Source of the DNA: Aquila chrysaetos chrysaetos
Lineage: Eukaryota; Chordata; Aves; Accipitriformes; Accipitridae
Length of the DNA: 64,000 nucleotides
NCBI RefSeq assembly: GCF_900496995.4
Contig: NC_044007.1
Coordinates: 74,500,742 to 74,564,741, forward strand
Direction of reading: 5' to 3'
The position numbers were made by a program, and so were the translations under genes. The notes below the pieces were generated by a model. That model worked only from the letters and a program-made list of their open reading frames with translations, was not told the DNA's origin and did not search any database. Of this stretch, positions 10,961-24,600 are shown piece after piece; positions within the stretch are counted from its first letter, which is position 1, and each line of letters begins with the position of its first letter.

Positions 10961-13601
10961 GAAATATATTAGCCTTCCATTTGCTATTAGCATAAATGGT
11001 ATACTGGTTTTAGTTGCAAAGAAGTGGCATAGCAATGCTGAAAATTTTGTAAGATGTTTTAAATAGTGTGCTTAAGGTAAAATGCAGCATATATAAATAT
11101 GAGTAGGGATTAGCAGGGTGAAATGACATAAACCAAACTTCAGATGACAGGCACGTATTTGACATCCCAAGGTGGGGGTTTATGGTTGACTCATTTCTAT
11201 TCTAAGCTATGCCTGTGAGATCCTTCCTGGTACTGCAGTAGAAAGCATGAAAAAAATCTAATGCAAAATTAGTCCAGTACTTTGTGTGTTGTTCCTAACA
11301 ATGTTCTCTGGCACTGGTTTGGGTTTTTTGTTTTTTAAACTGCTTAAGGTATATGCTGGTTAAATAAATAATGATACAATCTAAGATAGTAAAAGTAAAA
11401 TCTGGAACAATCCAGGTGTGTTTTTCAAAGCTGGCTACAAATCTTTGGAGAGGCTAGTTCAGTCAGTGCAGAAACTTCTGACTGGTGCCTCCTGCTAGCT
11501 CAGTATCAGGTGCACTATGTATAAGAATTCCATATGTGGTATCTATTTGAAGTGCTACCATTAAAAAACAACAGCGATTAAATAGACATTACTCTAGGGC
11601 AGCACCCAAAAAAGAGCCCTGTTACCCATCCAGGAACCCAAATATAAAAGGTAACTTCCCGTTACTTATGTGGCTTTTTGAGTTAAGGACTAAGTGACAA
11701 AACAAAAAACAGGTTGCTTTCAGCTCTAATCATGACCTTTTAATACTCGTGTCTGTTTTCATTAAACACCTGTTTTCTTTAACACCTGCTTCTGGCTATT
11801 TTGTGCTGAGCAGGTGTGTCAGTTCTTTCAGGATCTCAGTAAGAAAGGCACTATCACTCAAAGCTGGTTAACTAATTTATTGACTAAATGATGGAAGCTG
11901 TAGAAAGGGTGATAGCAATCTTATGTCGCTTCTGATGCTGGGAACCCCTGCTGCAGCATCGGCTGAACTGTTCCATGTGGATCATGGCACACTGCGCAGG
12001 GTTCCCAGCTCAAAGTCCTCCTGTACTCTTGTAGGGTCTGGCTCACAACACAAATTCAGTGGTTACTGATAGCAGTCAAATCTGGAATATGAACTTAGAG
12101 AGGCTGTTGGACAATATGCTCCCACACCCTTATCTCAATAAAGGTATAGTTCCTGAACAAGTGCATATAATATTTCAAGTGAATGAGACAATGCACTATT
12201 ACGTATAATTATGATCGAGTGTGTATTGAATACATGAGCTTTGCTTAACTATGCACTGATTACTTCTACATGGATTAATTATTGTATAGAGCAGTTGCAC
12301 AGCATCCATGGTACAGAGGCATGCACTCAAGTAATCACGGATACTCTGTCATAGGTGGTTGGTAAGTGCTCATAGACTATTAAATGTGAAATCTATATAC
12401 ATGAGAAGGAAGCAAGCTTGTGGATCACAACTCTTTCAGTAGTCTTCTGGCTGCACCATAACACTGGTGACTCGGGAATTTGGGGTTATTTGGGGTTGAG
12501 TAAAGAAAGGAATTGCAAAATTAAAGGACCCCGAGGAAAGTGATTTGGCAGAAGTGCCCTTCCTGATATGACATAGTTCATTTTATGACATGTCTGTTTT
12601 CCTTTAAAAGAAAGGTGGCAGTTCTGATGGATATACAATCCTTTAGGACTTCTTAGAAGAAATTCAGTGTCTTAAATTCACACTGTTTAAGCAAATGAAT
12701 TACAGACTTTGCATCACTCATGATGATAATGGAATACAAAAATGATTAGGTTTGAATCTAGCTTTTGCAATATGGTGATATTTAACATGTATTAGGTATT
12801 ATCCATTGCATTAGAAAGTACTGCTGTTTTGTGTGGGATCAAAGGCATGACCTCTGCATTGTAATATAGCTACAAAGCATATTTATTATATTATAGCTGA
12901 ACCGATATTGTTGTTTTCTTTAATCTATTATTTAAATGGGGATGATACTCTCCATTCTGAAACATACATAAAAATGAAGAAGAAAGCACAGCCAGTATGT
13001 AAAGCTAGAGTCACCAAAACTCTGCAAAGTCTGCCATCTTTGTGTCATTAACCGTGAAAGCTTTCTAATCTTGAGATAATTTATGACATAATCCTTGTGT
13101 GGGGCTATTGAATTGTTTTCACATGATTAGTTTTAAGTACATGTTTTCAAGATACGTTCTTCATGCTGTTTGTAAAGTCAGGTTATTTGTTTGTTGATTG
13201 TGGTGACACAAGCAGCAGTTTGACTAAACATTTTTATTGACTTTGGTCTGTTCATCTGTGAATTCATTTCAGTAGTGTACATGCCTTATTTGATTATCAG
13301 GGAGCACTAGAGTAGTTTTACAGTGTTCTGATTAATTAATCAAGGACAATACTCTATAATGGAGACATAATGGAGCACTGAGAACCCAGTTCTGTGCAGC
13401 ATATGAGTGACTTGCATTTGACTTGAGCAAAAATCATGTATATTCATCACTTCTCAATATCTGATCATTAGGGAGCATCTCATGATTTCAAGGGTATCAC
13501 CTCTTCTTCTCCCTACTGCATTTTTTGATGTTACCTCATTTAAACAGAATAGATTATATGGACAAATGTAAACTACAGACCCCTCCTCTTCCCCAATGTA
13601 G
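10961..13601. other. Unique non-coding DNA
   Basis: AT-rich sequence with no recognised gene, repeat or RNA. It contains a perfect palindrome GATTAATTAATC at 13330-13341. Confidence 0.5.
13330..13341. promoter_or_regulatory. 12-bp palindrome with TAAT cores
   Basis: GATTAATTAATC is a perfect palindrome containing back-to-back TAAT cores, the sequence recognised by many homeodomain proteins. A similar one (CTAATTAATTAG) is at 31149-31160. Such motifs also arise by chance in AT-rich DNA. Confidence 0.2.
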
Positions 13602-13866
13602 TCCACTTGATGGGAACATGACTGTATGGTGGATTATATGATGGGGTGCTACCCACAGCCAAAGGCTTCCTTAGGAGAAGGCTCATGCTTCCATACGCTG
13701 GCATGATGCAACGGCTTGTCATGGGCTTTCTGAACCTGCAAAGTGGGAATGCCAGCCTAGCACAAGAAGAGGTGCTGCAGCGGTGGTACAAAGTGTGCCA
13801 TGGCACAAGACTCGGAGAACGGAAAGTTATGGAGCAGGAGGACACCTCACTTAGTTGTTCTTCCCG
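13602..13866 (+). other. Exon-like segment, 265 nt
   Basis: The acceptor tract CCCCTCCTCTTCCCCAATGTAG ends at 13601 and a donor GTAAGG starts at 13867. All three frames stop soon after the acceptor, so the segment is not an internal coding exon. It contains a 74-codon frame from ATG 13646 that would cross the donor, so it could only be a first coding exon or a lncRNA exon. A 115-codon frame on - (13573-13920) overlaps it. It is GC-richer than its surroundings and no protein family is recognised. Confidence 0.2.
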
Positions 13867-16763
13867 GTAAGGAAACAAAAGTATGAAATCTGGTATTAAG
13901 CCAAGTGTATGTATATGCATGTGGAACTTGTGCTGTACAGATTATTTTAATCTGTCAAATATCTGCCTTAAGGTAAAAAGTAGGGGAAAGCAACACCATT
14001 GCAGATGCAATTTATGCCTGTGCAGAGAGGCAGTACAAGACATGTACATCACCTATAAATCTGAGTGACACGTATGCCTTTACGTTTTTTGTATATTGAA
14101 AGACATATAAAAAGAGTGTAAACTCGAAACTGGAATTTGGCCAGGAACACAAGCCAATGATAATTCTGAAATAGGATGCATTTTTACTGTCATTTGGTTT
14201 TAATGCAGATGTAGTGCTATCTGCAGGATTTCTAAACTTCAGATTAAGCTTCTTTTTCAGCTGAAGTACAGTATTTCTAAAAGCAGCTACTAGATTTAAT
14301 TATGTTCATTAAAGTAAGATTCAGAACTATAATTCTAAGAGTTATTATGAAAATTCTTCAACTTTTTTACATGTTTGGTTTTATGATGCAATTAAACATT
14401 GGCTGTGAAGTTTATTGTCATCCCATGTAATGTTTTTGTCATTTTAAAACAAGCTTATAAATAATGTGGGAAGTAAAGACATGTGAAGTAGATGAGCAAA
14501 AATGCAACATAGTACCTATAAATCTGCAGGTGTTTACCATCTGCAAGCCTATCTGTACTATTTCTGTATTTAGATATATATTACTTACATTGGTTTTAGG
14601 TTATATTGAACACTAGTCATTTATATAATGTGCAAAATAGCACAGTATCTGGAGTTGTAAAAAAACCCCATGTTTCCAAGGAAGATTTCATGACTACTAA
14701 TTTTTTAAGAGATGGTGGTGTAGGTGTCTGCATGTTTTTACATATTAAATGGAAAATATATTTTTTTTTATTAACTTAGCATGTAAATAATTTATGACTG
14801 AAAGAACTTACAGAGCCAGGTTTAGTGTTTCTATCTTGTGTGAAGATTCTCTACTGTCAAATAATTTTGTTGGGCTCAGGGTACAACCTGTTCTTTCCTT
14901 TGGGGCATCTGCTTGACTACCTGTTTTTTGGTCGGTGGTTCTTTTTTCCTGACGCTAGCAAGGACTTTTAAAGCTCTATCCTGATATCAAACTTAGCTAA
15001 AATTGGCCAACAAATTCAAAAGTTAAAGGAGAAAGGGATGACAGACCTGTGATCAGTAGAACTACCTAAACTTTTATTCTGTTTGCCTCGGTGCATAGCA
15101 GAGACATTAATGATAGCTTTCACATTTCTTGAGCTGCCTCACCCAATCCTCCTGCGCCTGTGTATCTGTGCTTTCTTAGTTTCTCAGTGCGACAATGGTT
15201 AACACAGGGGAATGCTTTTAGCTCCGCTGAAACTCATGTGGCTTAGTGTGAGGGCCTGTCTACATACAGCTTCCTGCAGAGTGACTTTATTTTCATCTTT
15301 TTTTTTTTTTTCTGTTGCATTCGCAGATTGTCACCTCATTCAGCAATTGATCTCTCCTGTGCTACGAATTCACTCAACACTGCCATCCCTGCCTTAAAAC
15401 GATTTCCATGGGGGAATCTTGAATCTATTGCTTTGAACTTAATCGACTTTTAAATTGAATTGAAGGAAGGAATGAAGTTCCATTTCTATTCTAGCTGTTT
15501 GGTTCTTCTGAGCTAGAAGGAAAAAAATAATTTCTGTCATGAAAAACAAGCAGGCATGATGCTGAATGCACATGGACTGTGTTGTCAAGTGCATAGGTTA
15601 TATTTTACAATTTCTTCATCCTAATGTTGCTCTGCCCCTACCTGTTCAAAGGTACAAGTTGTTTAGGAAGTTTGGTAGTTTCTTTGTCGCATTCTCAGCT
15701 ATTGCTTCGCAATTCTGTTCAGAAGGTCACGCTGTATGCTTGAAGTCCTACAGCATGTGGCGTGAGTAATTTCCCTCTTGGACGCAGTGGGGTTTCTAGG
15801 TACAACTGCCTTCTCTTAGGCTTTCCTAGAGGGAAAAGTCCGGAGCACTGCAAAGGTTAAGTGAGCTGGCCTTTGGGGCACAGCAGGAAGCTTTCCAGTC
15901 TGTGTTTGCCCGTTAACTTCTGTTGAAAATAGTCCTGCTTGTTGTTCTTGTTAGCTTCTCATTCCCTGAAGTTCGAAAGAACTGTTTGTACTTCAGGCAC
16001 AGATACTGTGCATGTTAACACAAGAGACAAGCATTTAAAGTGGCTGTCCGATCAGCAGAGGTGGCATTGATTATATGCTCTGCCAATATCAGAAAGTACA
16101 AATTTAAGAACCTTAGTCTAAGTTTCTAGCAATTATGGCTATTAGCCATATCCAGCTTGGTTGTACAAAGCACCATCTGGTGATCATTTCAGCAGTCCTT
16201 CAAGTTGAGGCATTTTCTTTTCATAAAAAGAACTGTAAACTTCTAGCGGTTCCACAAATTATGCCTTGGTTTCTGTGGAGATAGCATAATTCAGTTATGG
16301 CAAGTAATTATGGCGGAAAAATTATATGTATGTAGCGACTGCTGTATTAGGAGGCTAAACCACTTCCCTCTTTTTGACATTTCTTTTTACTGCCTTTAGC
16401 ATTTCTGTGGAAGGGATACCTGAAAAAGCATGTTCTAGACCGGACTGTGGAAGCGGCAGTAGCTTCCACAGCAATGGAAATCTTGTACCAAAATTCACCT
16501 GACCACCCTTTGGCGGGGGTAAGTCTGAGGTTTTCAGTCTTTTCTCTGTGGTATACGGAAATCTGTAGGCCATGTTCAAAGTTGTCAGTTGTATTAAATT
16601 TGCAGAACTAGCTTCCACAGTTGTCTTGGAAAATATTTAGAGGTATGTGAACCGGAAAACATTGAAAATCATTGCTTTACAAATGCAACTCCAAGATATG
16701 AAGAGAAACCCATCGTTATTTGAGTTGATACCACTCAGAATGATCTCCTTTTCTACTGACAGA
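13867..16763. other. Unique non-coding DNA
   Basis: AT-rich sequence. A T-tract at 15298-15311 leads into an acceptor-like GCATTCGCAG (to 15326), with a possible donor GTGAGT at 15762, but nothing else supports an exon. The 87-codon frame on - (16355-16618) has no recognised domain. Confidence 0.5.
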
Positions 16764-17182
16764 AATCATAGAACCATAGAATCATTTAGGTTGGAAAAGA
16801 CCCTTAAGATCATCGAGTCCAACTGTTAACCTAACAGTGCCAACTCCATCACTAAACTATGTCCCTAAGTGTCACATCTACATGTTTTTTGAACACCTCC
16901 AGGGATGGTGACTCAATCACTTCCCTGGGCAGCCTGTTCCAATGCTTGATAACCTTTCAGTGAAGAAATTTTTCCTAATTGCCAGTCTAAAACTCCCCTG
17001 GCAAAACTTGAGGCCGTTTCCTCTTGTCCTATCGCTTGCTACTTAGGAAAAGAGACTGACCCCCATCTCGCTACAACCTCCTTTCAGGGAGTTATAGAGA
17101 GCAATAAAGTCTCCCCTCAGCCTCCTTTTCTCCAGACTAAACAACCCTGGTTCCCTCAGCTGCTCCTCATAAGACTTGTTCT
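16764..17182 (-). mobile_element. CR1 LINE, 5'-truncated 3' end
   Basis: Read on -, the segment ends in the CR1 tail: the + strand shows AATCATAGAACCATAGAATC at its left edge. Before the tail is the typical CR1 3' region, including the complement of the stretch about a small group of C-terminal ORF2 codons. The copy covers only the last part of ORF2 and the 3' UTR, about 420 bp, as expected from incomplete target-primed reverse transcription. It matches the 3' ends of the CR1 copies at 24.2-24.7 kb and 51.1-51.5 kb closely enough to be the same or a sister subfamily. The 63-codon frame 17043-17234 on - is its ORF2 remnant. Confidence 0.93.
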
Positions 17183-20100
17183 GAACAAGAATTACTTTAT
17201 TTTCTATGCCACAGCACATCTGAACATATTTCATATATCCGAGGTGGTACCTATAAACAGAAATGTAATCAATATGTTAATTCTAGTATTATGACAATGA
17301 ATAGTCGATGAAGAGGAGAGATGCAATAAAGTGCAGTTTTCTTTTCATCTTGACCTTTATCTATTCAGTTGATTGACATCTATAAATACAGACAGGAAAC
17401 TGACAATAATAAAATTTGAGATGGGTCCATCAGAATAAACAACGACACTAGTGTTATAGTAGGAGCTGTAGGTAATCAAGAGCAGCATCTGTAAAGCTTA
17501 TGTGGTTCTATCCATGACAATAGAAGAGAGATTACTAAAAATTAAGGACTCTTTTTTTTTTCTTCTCCTTTACTTAGTGTTACCACTAATTGGTGATATC
17601 AGCAAAAGTTAGCTGAGTACTTTTTTATTCATTAGTTATGTCTGACAGTTATTCTTTGCAATCTCTGATCAGGTGGTGAGACAGTTCATGAAATAATGAG
17701 CTTGAAGTTTAAGTAAATGATTGTAAACCCCACAGAAGTGAAGGGAGAATTACTTGCTGGATATTCAGAACTATTTTTAGGACAATATAGGTATAAAAAA
17801 TCCAATGATATCACAATCTATATAATGTAGCAAAGTCAGAAAAAAAGACTTCTCTTGTGAAACTGGCAGAAAAATGGAGGGTGTGAAAAGAAGTGATAGA
17901 TATACAGGAGTGGCATAAGGTTTACTTTACTGGAATAAGTATGAATTTAAATCCAAGGCTTTGTATGGAGCTGCTGATGTTTGCTGCAGATACACACCAC
18001 TGCAGGATTAAGAGGTCTGCAGGAATGTATCTTCTTTTCATAATCTACCCTGCCCTTCCTATCCCCTGTCTTAATTATTTAGTCTTCAGACTTCTTCAGA
18101 CTTCTGCCTTGTTCCTCCATATTCCTGCCTCAAAGATCCCTTCTTTCCTTCAGAAAACCCATTAGGCTCATTAGACATGCATGCGCCATTTGCTTGAATC
18201 CTCAGTAAGTGCCTTGGAAGCCAAAATAAGATGGATGAGAACTGAAAAGGGTACTGAAGAGGATTTAGAGTTGAATTTAAGCTTTCTGGTACAACATTGA
18301 ATAAGCCTCTGGTTGTTCATGGCCCAAAAACCTCTGTAGTTTTCTCAAATCTGTCCTTTATATGGCATCTAAAACTCTGCAGAAAGGAATATGGTAAACC
18401 TCAACTCTTCTCTTCTTCGCCAGGTCTTTTCCTGCCCTTCAAAGGGCAGAAAGAGTGCCCCTTTCCCCACTCCCACCCCCCATCTTAAGATGTGGGGGAC
18501 GAGGCCAACTTCCCAGTGCTCTCACGAGGTGCAAGAGGGTCACTGGGAGGCATCTGCTAACTCCAGGGTTTAAAAGCACTGAGACTGGGAGAAAAACCGC
18601 AGAACAGAGCATTTCCTGCCCTTCTTTGTCCTATTTCTCAGATTCTTTGCAGAAGGATGGTTTCTATCCCAGCAATTACTGCCTCTGGGTTGTTTTTTTT
18701 TCCCAGTCGTAGCTCTGGAACTGCTGATGAGCCAAAATCTTCCTAGCCGCTCCCAGTAATGCAATCTGTTGTTTATATTTAAAATGATTTTAATTGTCTA
18801 ATTAGCATTTAATCACCTAAACTTTGGTCTTGTGTTCTGGGTTTTGATGAGTTGTGTATATTCAGTTTTGCTCTCACTTTCCTTCTGGTCTTTCTTTTCC
18901 CTACATGTAGGCTGGGAAAGTCTTTAAAATGTGCTGAAAACTTCTGTTTCCTTTTAAAACCATTGAAGTATCTTCAGCTACTAACTGAACTTAAAATTTC
19001 GGTAATAGTATTCTTTTTGAACACATCAAAATCAGATCTGTACTGGAGAAAGTCAGCTTATTAATCCAGTGATAATGCAGTATTAGTAGTTAGGTCATGG
19101 TTAAGTAATTAGTAGTTTGGTTATAGTTGAAGATAAAAGAAAAGGAAAGGCTGGGAGGAAGTATCTTTCCAAAACCAACTGACAAGAACTAACAAGCTTT
19201 GGCTGTAGGAGGTTGCCTGAGGAAGGGTAGCTTGCCATAGAGCATGTCTATATTTTCCAATTATATAATTCAGCCTAATAGCTCTGGTAACACATTGAAT
19301 GTGCATCCCATTGGGATAAAAACGATTCACATGCTGTTTCTTGGTTGTGGACAAATAAATATCAGAGAAAGAAAGACATCATAAACCGAAGCAAATGTTG
19401 TTTATTGAAATAATGTATTTTAGGTTTGGGTTTTTTTTTTTTACTGCTCTTGTTCCAGATTACACATCAGAGCAGTAATCAAACTGGTGGGACATAACGG
19501 TTTCCTCAACAATCAGTTGTGCAGAAGTGGCTGTAGGGAAAGGTCAGGCTGTGGCTGGAGCCCGTGCTGGTGCTGGGAACCACTGCCCGTTTGCCCAGGT
19601 AACATGCTTAGAGGCCCAGGTCACCGTGACTTCTCCATTATGTCCCCGAGCCTCACAGGGCTTCCAGCAACACAGAAAAAAAGAGGTTGCAAAAGCCATC
19701 TCCTATCTGAGCAGAGAGGTGGTGCTGCTTATAGTCCTGTACCAACTAATGCTAATGCTGCCTGTGGACGGCTGCTGCTCTGCTGTTTCAGTTTAAAGGA
19801 AAGTAAGCTAATCTGCCTTCAGTTTAGAGTAACGTACTTGGGTTTAGACCAAAAGTGTGCAGAGAAGGAAGCTCCCCCAGCTACTGTTAGTCTTGCCTAG
19901 GAAGCAGTAAGACCAACTGAGAGCTGAGTCCATGGCCCGTCCTTCTCTCCCTCCCTCCTGTTGGATATCTGCTTTTGCCTGGTCTGGCACTGCAGAGGGA
20001 GAGCTCTACCAGCCTCAAGATCAAACTGGTCATTGCACATTGAATTTAGATATTATTGTATCTATGTTGCCATGACCATTCTTTGACATGAGGGGTATTT

Positions 20101-22669
20101 GCTAATATTAAAAAAATAATACTAAATTTAAGGGCCTAAGAGCATTGATTTTTAGTTGAGTGATCTAGTGGAAGGAAGAACAATGGTGTACCCAGTAAAT
20201 ATGCTGAAAGCTGTCATGCAATGGTTAAGGCTGCTGCTATTTCATTACCTGTAATAGCAATTGCAGTCTGTAATCATTATCTCAGCAGAATAACTCGCTT
20301 GTTACTCAGTATAATTGGTTATTGGTCATAAACTTTACCATAAACTAGCACTCTAAAAGCATCTAGAAGAATGATATTGTTGACAGTTGCTGGGCGACTT
20401 ACTATTAAATTCAAATAACCAATGAAAGCAAGAAAGGAATGATAAAGCATGTTTACTAAATGAGAATAAGAAGGGTGCTGATTAAAGGTTATGACTGTCA
20501 AACCTGATAAGCTTTTCTTCGGGACAGACTCTGTCTTAGTCATACTGGGGTGAATCAATTGCAGTAAAAAGAGTAACTTTGAACCAAGATCAGTGCAAGG
20601 ATCTGATTCCTTGATGTTTAGCTGTTAATACTGCCACCACTGGGCCTGTTTCTGTATTGTCTGGAATTCCCTTTTCCCATTTTGTAAGGTGTAATTTTGG
20701 GAGGTTTGGAAAATAAAAAAGTGAAATTTGTCTTATAGTCCAGAAGTTGTGCTACTTCTTATAATGATTTTAAAGAGATGGAATATCAGAATATATTTAT
20801 CCCAGTTTTAAAAGCAGTAGGTGAAAATAAGAAGAGCAGAATGCATTGCAGCATCCATCATGGGCATCTGTATGCAAACCTAGAGCTGCTACCTAGAATA
20901 ATATATTGGTATCAAACTGGTGGTAGGAAGAAATGGTATTATTATCTTTTTAGAGCTGATTGTAGACGGAGAAGGTTCCTTTAATACAGACAAAGGTATT
21001 AAAATGAATCTTTCAGTAGATTTAGTCTTAACACAGAAATTTGATCTTAACATTTGGAGCTTAATCATCTCTCATAGTGATTTGGAGCTCAGCAGCAAGA
21101 TAAGTTTTGTACAAATTTCACATTTCATTATACATTATTAAAGATAAGTAGACTTTTTTTCCTTCTTTAATGCTGGCAAAGCTTTCCCCTGCAGGACCCC
21201 TCATAAGCTTCTGTTTTCTTTTTTTTGGTTGGTTTTTTTTTTATTATTATTTTAAGCTGCTGCATGAATGCCCAAGTTATCTGTGTCAGAGCAGAATTCA
21301 AGTACTGTCTCTACCCTTCTATCTGTCACGTCCTCTTAATCGGTAGGTCCACTGTGTCGCACCCTTCCCAGTACTAGAAATGTTGTGATGCAAACACTTA
21401 TATCCTGTGACTCATATTGGTTCCAAAAGTCTCAGTATCTGATGGGCAGTCTGGGTTTGGTTTATGCCAGAATTTATGGCATGGTTTGTCTGGGTTTGGT
21501 ATGTGAATTCAACTGTAGACTTTACAAAGGTTTGAAATTCAATCACCATTTTGGGACTGGGAGGGGAGGAGGGGTGGAACTCCAGAAACACAAGAACAGA
21601 ATACCTATATATATATGTATTTCTGCTGAGAAAGCATATCATGCTTGACCACTCTGTAGCCCATGGAGTCTTCTCAAGCTCTTGTAGTTCTATCTACTTC
21701 ACATTTTTAGCTCCAAGTCTTTCAGTCTCTTCTGAAAACAGCTTTTTTTTTTTTTCTGTACGCAGTTAGTCCTATGGTTAAATAATGACAAATAATACCT
21801 TTTCTTTTGAGCCCAAGTATGTTTTGTTCCTTTGAGTCCCTTATGCATTTATATTCTCACACAACTACTTGATGTCTCTGCCCTGTTCTTGGGAAAAGTC
21901 AATTTCATCAAATCCCTGTGAAGCAATAAGAGGAAACTTGTTTTACTCCTTATGTTGCCTTTTTGCTTCTTCTACGTGCTGTCCAGGTATACTCAAATAC
22001 TGATAGATTTTAACTGTCTTCCTGATAGTCTATGCACATACTTATAGACATATTTGCACCACTTCCCTCTCACTTCAGTAAAAAGAAACTTAGAGAGAGC
22101 AGAGTAATAACACTAGTTAAAAAAACAAACCAGAATATCTAAACTGTACATATTTTAAAAGCAGTTAGTATGCAATGAAGATTTAAATATCATATATCAT
22201 ATTTAAGTGTAATACAGCTTGCTTTCCTCATTTCCCTTCCCCCATCAAGTTGAGGAACAGCTTATTAGAAGGGAAGCAACATGTGTAAAACTCAGTAATA
22301 CAGTCAAATGTCAATGCATGAGCTGGATAAAGAGAACAACCCCATGAGTATACTTACAAGTAAATTAAAATAAGAACATTGTGTGATTTTAACCAAAATG
22401 GTTATTTTAGATGCCTGAGATCTGTGAAAATTGCAATGGGAGGTAATACAGCTCCAAATTGTGTCATCTTTCATTCAGAATGTGCTATTAATTACAGCAG
22501 CACCTGTTAGACTGGACTTACTGTTATGTCAGCATTTCAAATGAGCACGCTCTATTTAAATGAATTGTTTCATGGCTGAAAACTACGGCCTGATTGTATT
22601 TTTAGCATGTTTTTGACACAAATATTTTGGCTATTACTGTTTTTTGAAGCAAAATACAGACTTTTTAGA
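17183..22669. other. Mostly unique non-coding DNA
   Basis: AT-rich DNA with T-tracts near 19431 and 21228. At 19487-19900 two overlapping plus-strand frames (137 and 89 codons) share a GC-richer patch. Neither shows a known domain, and mutual overlap argues against both being coding. No repeat family is recognised. Confidence 0.5.
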
Positions 22670-22795
22670 AACTCATTACATTCAGGGCCAGAAGGGCCCT
22701 TTGGATCATACAGTCCAGTATTGTGGTCTCTCACCCAAATATTCCTATAATGTCTAACCTGTAACTTCTGGTTATATCTTCTAGAAAATATTTTA
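22670..22795 (-). mobile_element. Ancient CR1-type 3' relic
   Basis: The + strand carries GGCCAGAAGGGCCCTTTGGA followed at the expected spacing by TCACCCA, TAACTTCTGGTT and ATCTTCTAGAAA. This order is characteristic of an old CR1 lineage shared by birds, turtles and crocodilians. The copy is strongly diverged and on - relative to the LINE. It is much older than the CR1 copy that begins about 390 bp downstream. Confidence 0.68.
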
Positions 22796-23225
22796 AAAGG
22801 CATAAGTAATTCACCCAGAGGGTAACCTAAGAGATGACTCAGAAATAAAAAAATTAACTACTTACTTTAAAACGTTAGTCTTGCTTCTGGTCTGAGTGTG
22901 CCTTGGCTCAGCCATTGGATCTTGCCGTTTATTTGCTTACGTGCTTGTAGGCTCTTTACTTGCCGATACTCTTTTTCCACTTGTTTGCACATCCAGAGTC
23001 AAACACCATATGTTTCACAAGGCAGATTGCCAGATATGAATCATCATTTCAGTTCTTACATCCGCTCCCAGGCACAAGCCCCCTTTTAAGTTTGCTCATG
23101 TTATTCTTAAAAGTTATAGGTCAGACCTTGAGACAGTATCACAGTAACGATCCAGCCTTAGTGATTCTCAAAGAGCTACAAAATCTTAGTAAGCTATAAC
23201 CAGGGGAAATCGTATTTGTGGGTGC

Positions 23226-23447
23226 ATGTTCTCCTCTATCATTCCAGCTGCAGGAAATGATGAGGGAAGAAACGGGAAGAGCCAGCAGATAAATACCTGG
23301 CTCCGAGCCTGGTGTCACCAGCAGAGTTTTGGGGTTTTTGATCATGGGTTGGGCTATGCAACCACTAGGCCTGCACACGACAGATGGGGTACACCTGTCT
23401 CAAAGAGGGGAGAGGATCTTTGTGCAGGAGTGAGCAGGGCTCACTGA
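23226..23447 (+). pseudogene. CR1 ORF1 remnant, SGNH esterase C-terminus
   Basis: CR1 ORF1 proteins are known to carry an SGNH-type esterase domain. The frame from 23226 covers its late part, ending in a region with KRGEDLCAG. The Asp and His of the DxxH block are still present, but one frame away: DGVHLSQRG reads from 23383 in the +1 frame. A small indel between 23340 and 23383 therefore split the domain. In that second frame a TGA follows soon after, near 23430. The piece is not functional. Confidence 0.75.
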
Positions 23448-23732
23448 AAGAGCTTTAACCTACGTTTGAAAGGGGGAAAGGGAGAAGATCAGGCTCTCTA
23501 GAGATAAGCGTGGAGGTGGCACGGACGGTGTGCTAGCAAAGTCCTCTGGTCTGCCACCTCAGTGGAGGTAGGGGATGGAGATCCATGCGTCAGAAAAGAT
23601 GCAAGGTTTACTGATGCGTTAGAAACCACAGAAGCACCTGACAACAGTCACATAGGAATTAGGGGTTATCCCCCCAAAAAGGTGGCAGGATCAATAGCCC
23701 AACAGAAGTGCATCTAGCATGGGCAACAACAA

Positions 23733-24600
23733 GTGGTGTTCCCCAGGGCTCAGTACTGAGGCCAGTTCTCTTTAATATCTTTATCAATGGTTTGGATGAG
23801 GGGATTGAGCTCACCCTCAGTAAGTTTGCAGATGACACTGAGCTGGGTGGGAGTGTTGATCTGCCTGAGGGTAGGAAGGGTCTACAGAGGGATCTGGACA
23901 GGCTGGATCACTTTTCTGAGGCCCAATTGTATGAGGTTCAACAAGGCCAAGTGCCGGGTCCTGCACTTGGGTCCCAACAACCCCATGCAGCGCTACAGGC
24001 TTGGGGAAGAGTGGCTGGAAAGCTGCCCAGCAGAAAAGGACCTGGGGGTGTTGGTGGACAGTTGGCTGAATATGAGCCAGCAGTGTGGCCAAGAAGGCCA
24101 ACGGCATCCTGGCTTGTATCAGAAATAGTGTGGCCAGCAGGTCTAGGGAAGTGATTGTCCCACTGAACTGAGCACTGGTGAGGCTGCACCTTGAGTACTG
24201 TGTTCAGTTTTGGGCCCCTCACTACAAGAAAGACCTTGAGGTGCTGGAGCGTGTCCAGAGAAGGGCAATGAAGATGGAGAAGACTCTAGAGCACAAGTGA
24301 AGCGGCTGAGGGAACTGGGGTTGTTTAGCCTGGACAAAAGGAGGCTGAGGGGAGACCTGACCGCTCTCTAGAACTCCCTGAAAATAGCAAGGTGGGTGTC
24401 AGTCTCTTCTCCCAAATAACAAGTGATAGGAGAAGAGGAAACGGCCTCAAGTTGTGCCAGGGGAGGTTTAGACTGGCAATTAGGAAAAATTTCTTCACTG
24501 AAAGGGTTGTCAAGCATTAGAACAGGCTGCCCAGGGAAGTGGTTGAGTCACCATCCCTGGAGGTAATTAGAAGACCTGTAGAGGTGTAGCTTAGGGACAT
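23733..24600 (+). pseudogene. CR1 ORF2 remnant, reverse transcriptase second half
   Basis: After the deletion junction the frame reads the GVPQGSVL block, then the catalytic motif FADD (23825-23836), both intact. A frameshift near 23920 moves the reading to the frame of 23787 ([14 protein letters not shown]). Further indels and stops follow before the C-terminal region ([12 protein letters not shown]). RT motif A and the endonuclease are absent. It is a decayed LINE frame with no host function implied. Confidence 0.85.

Noticed and set aside
16196..16213. Third CTCF-like match (CACCATCTGGTGATC)
   Set aside because: It misses two core positions and is too weak to list.
19487..19900. Overlapping 137- and 89-codon frames as a gene
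   Set aside because: They overlap in different frames in a GC-richer patch, with no domain, no splice structure and no conservation evidence available.
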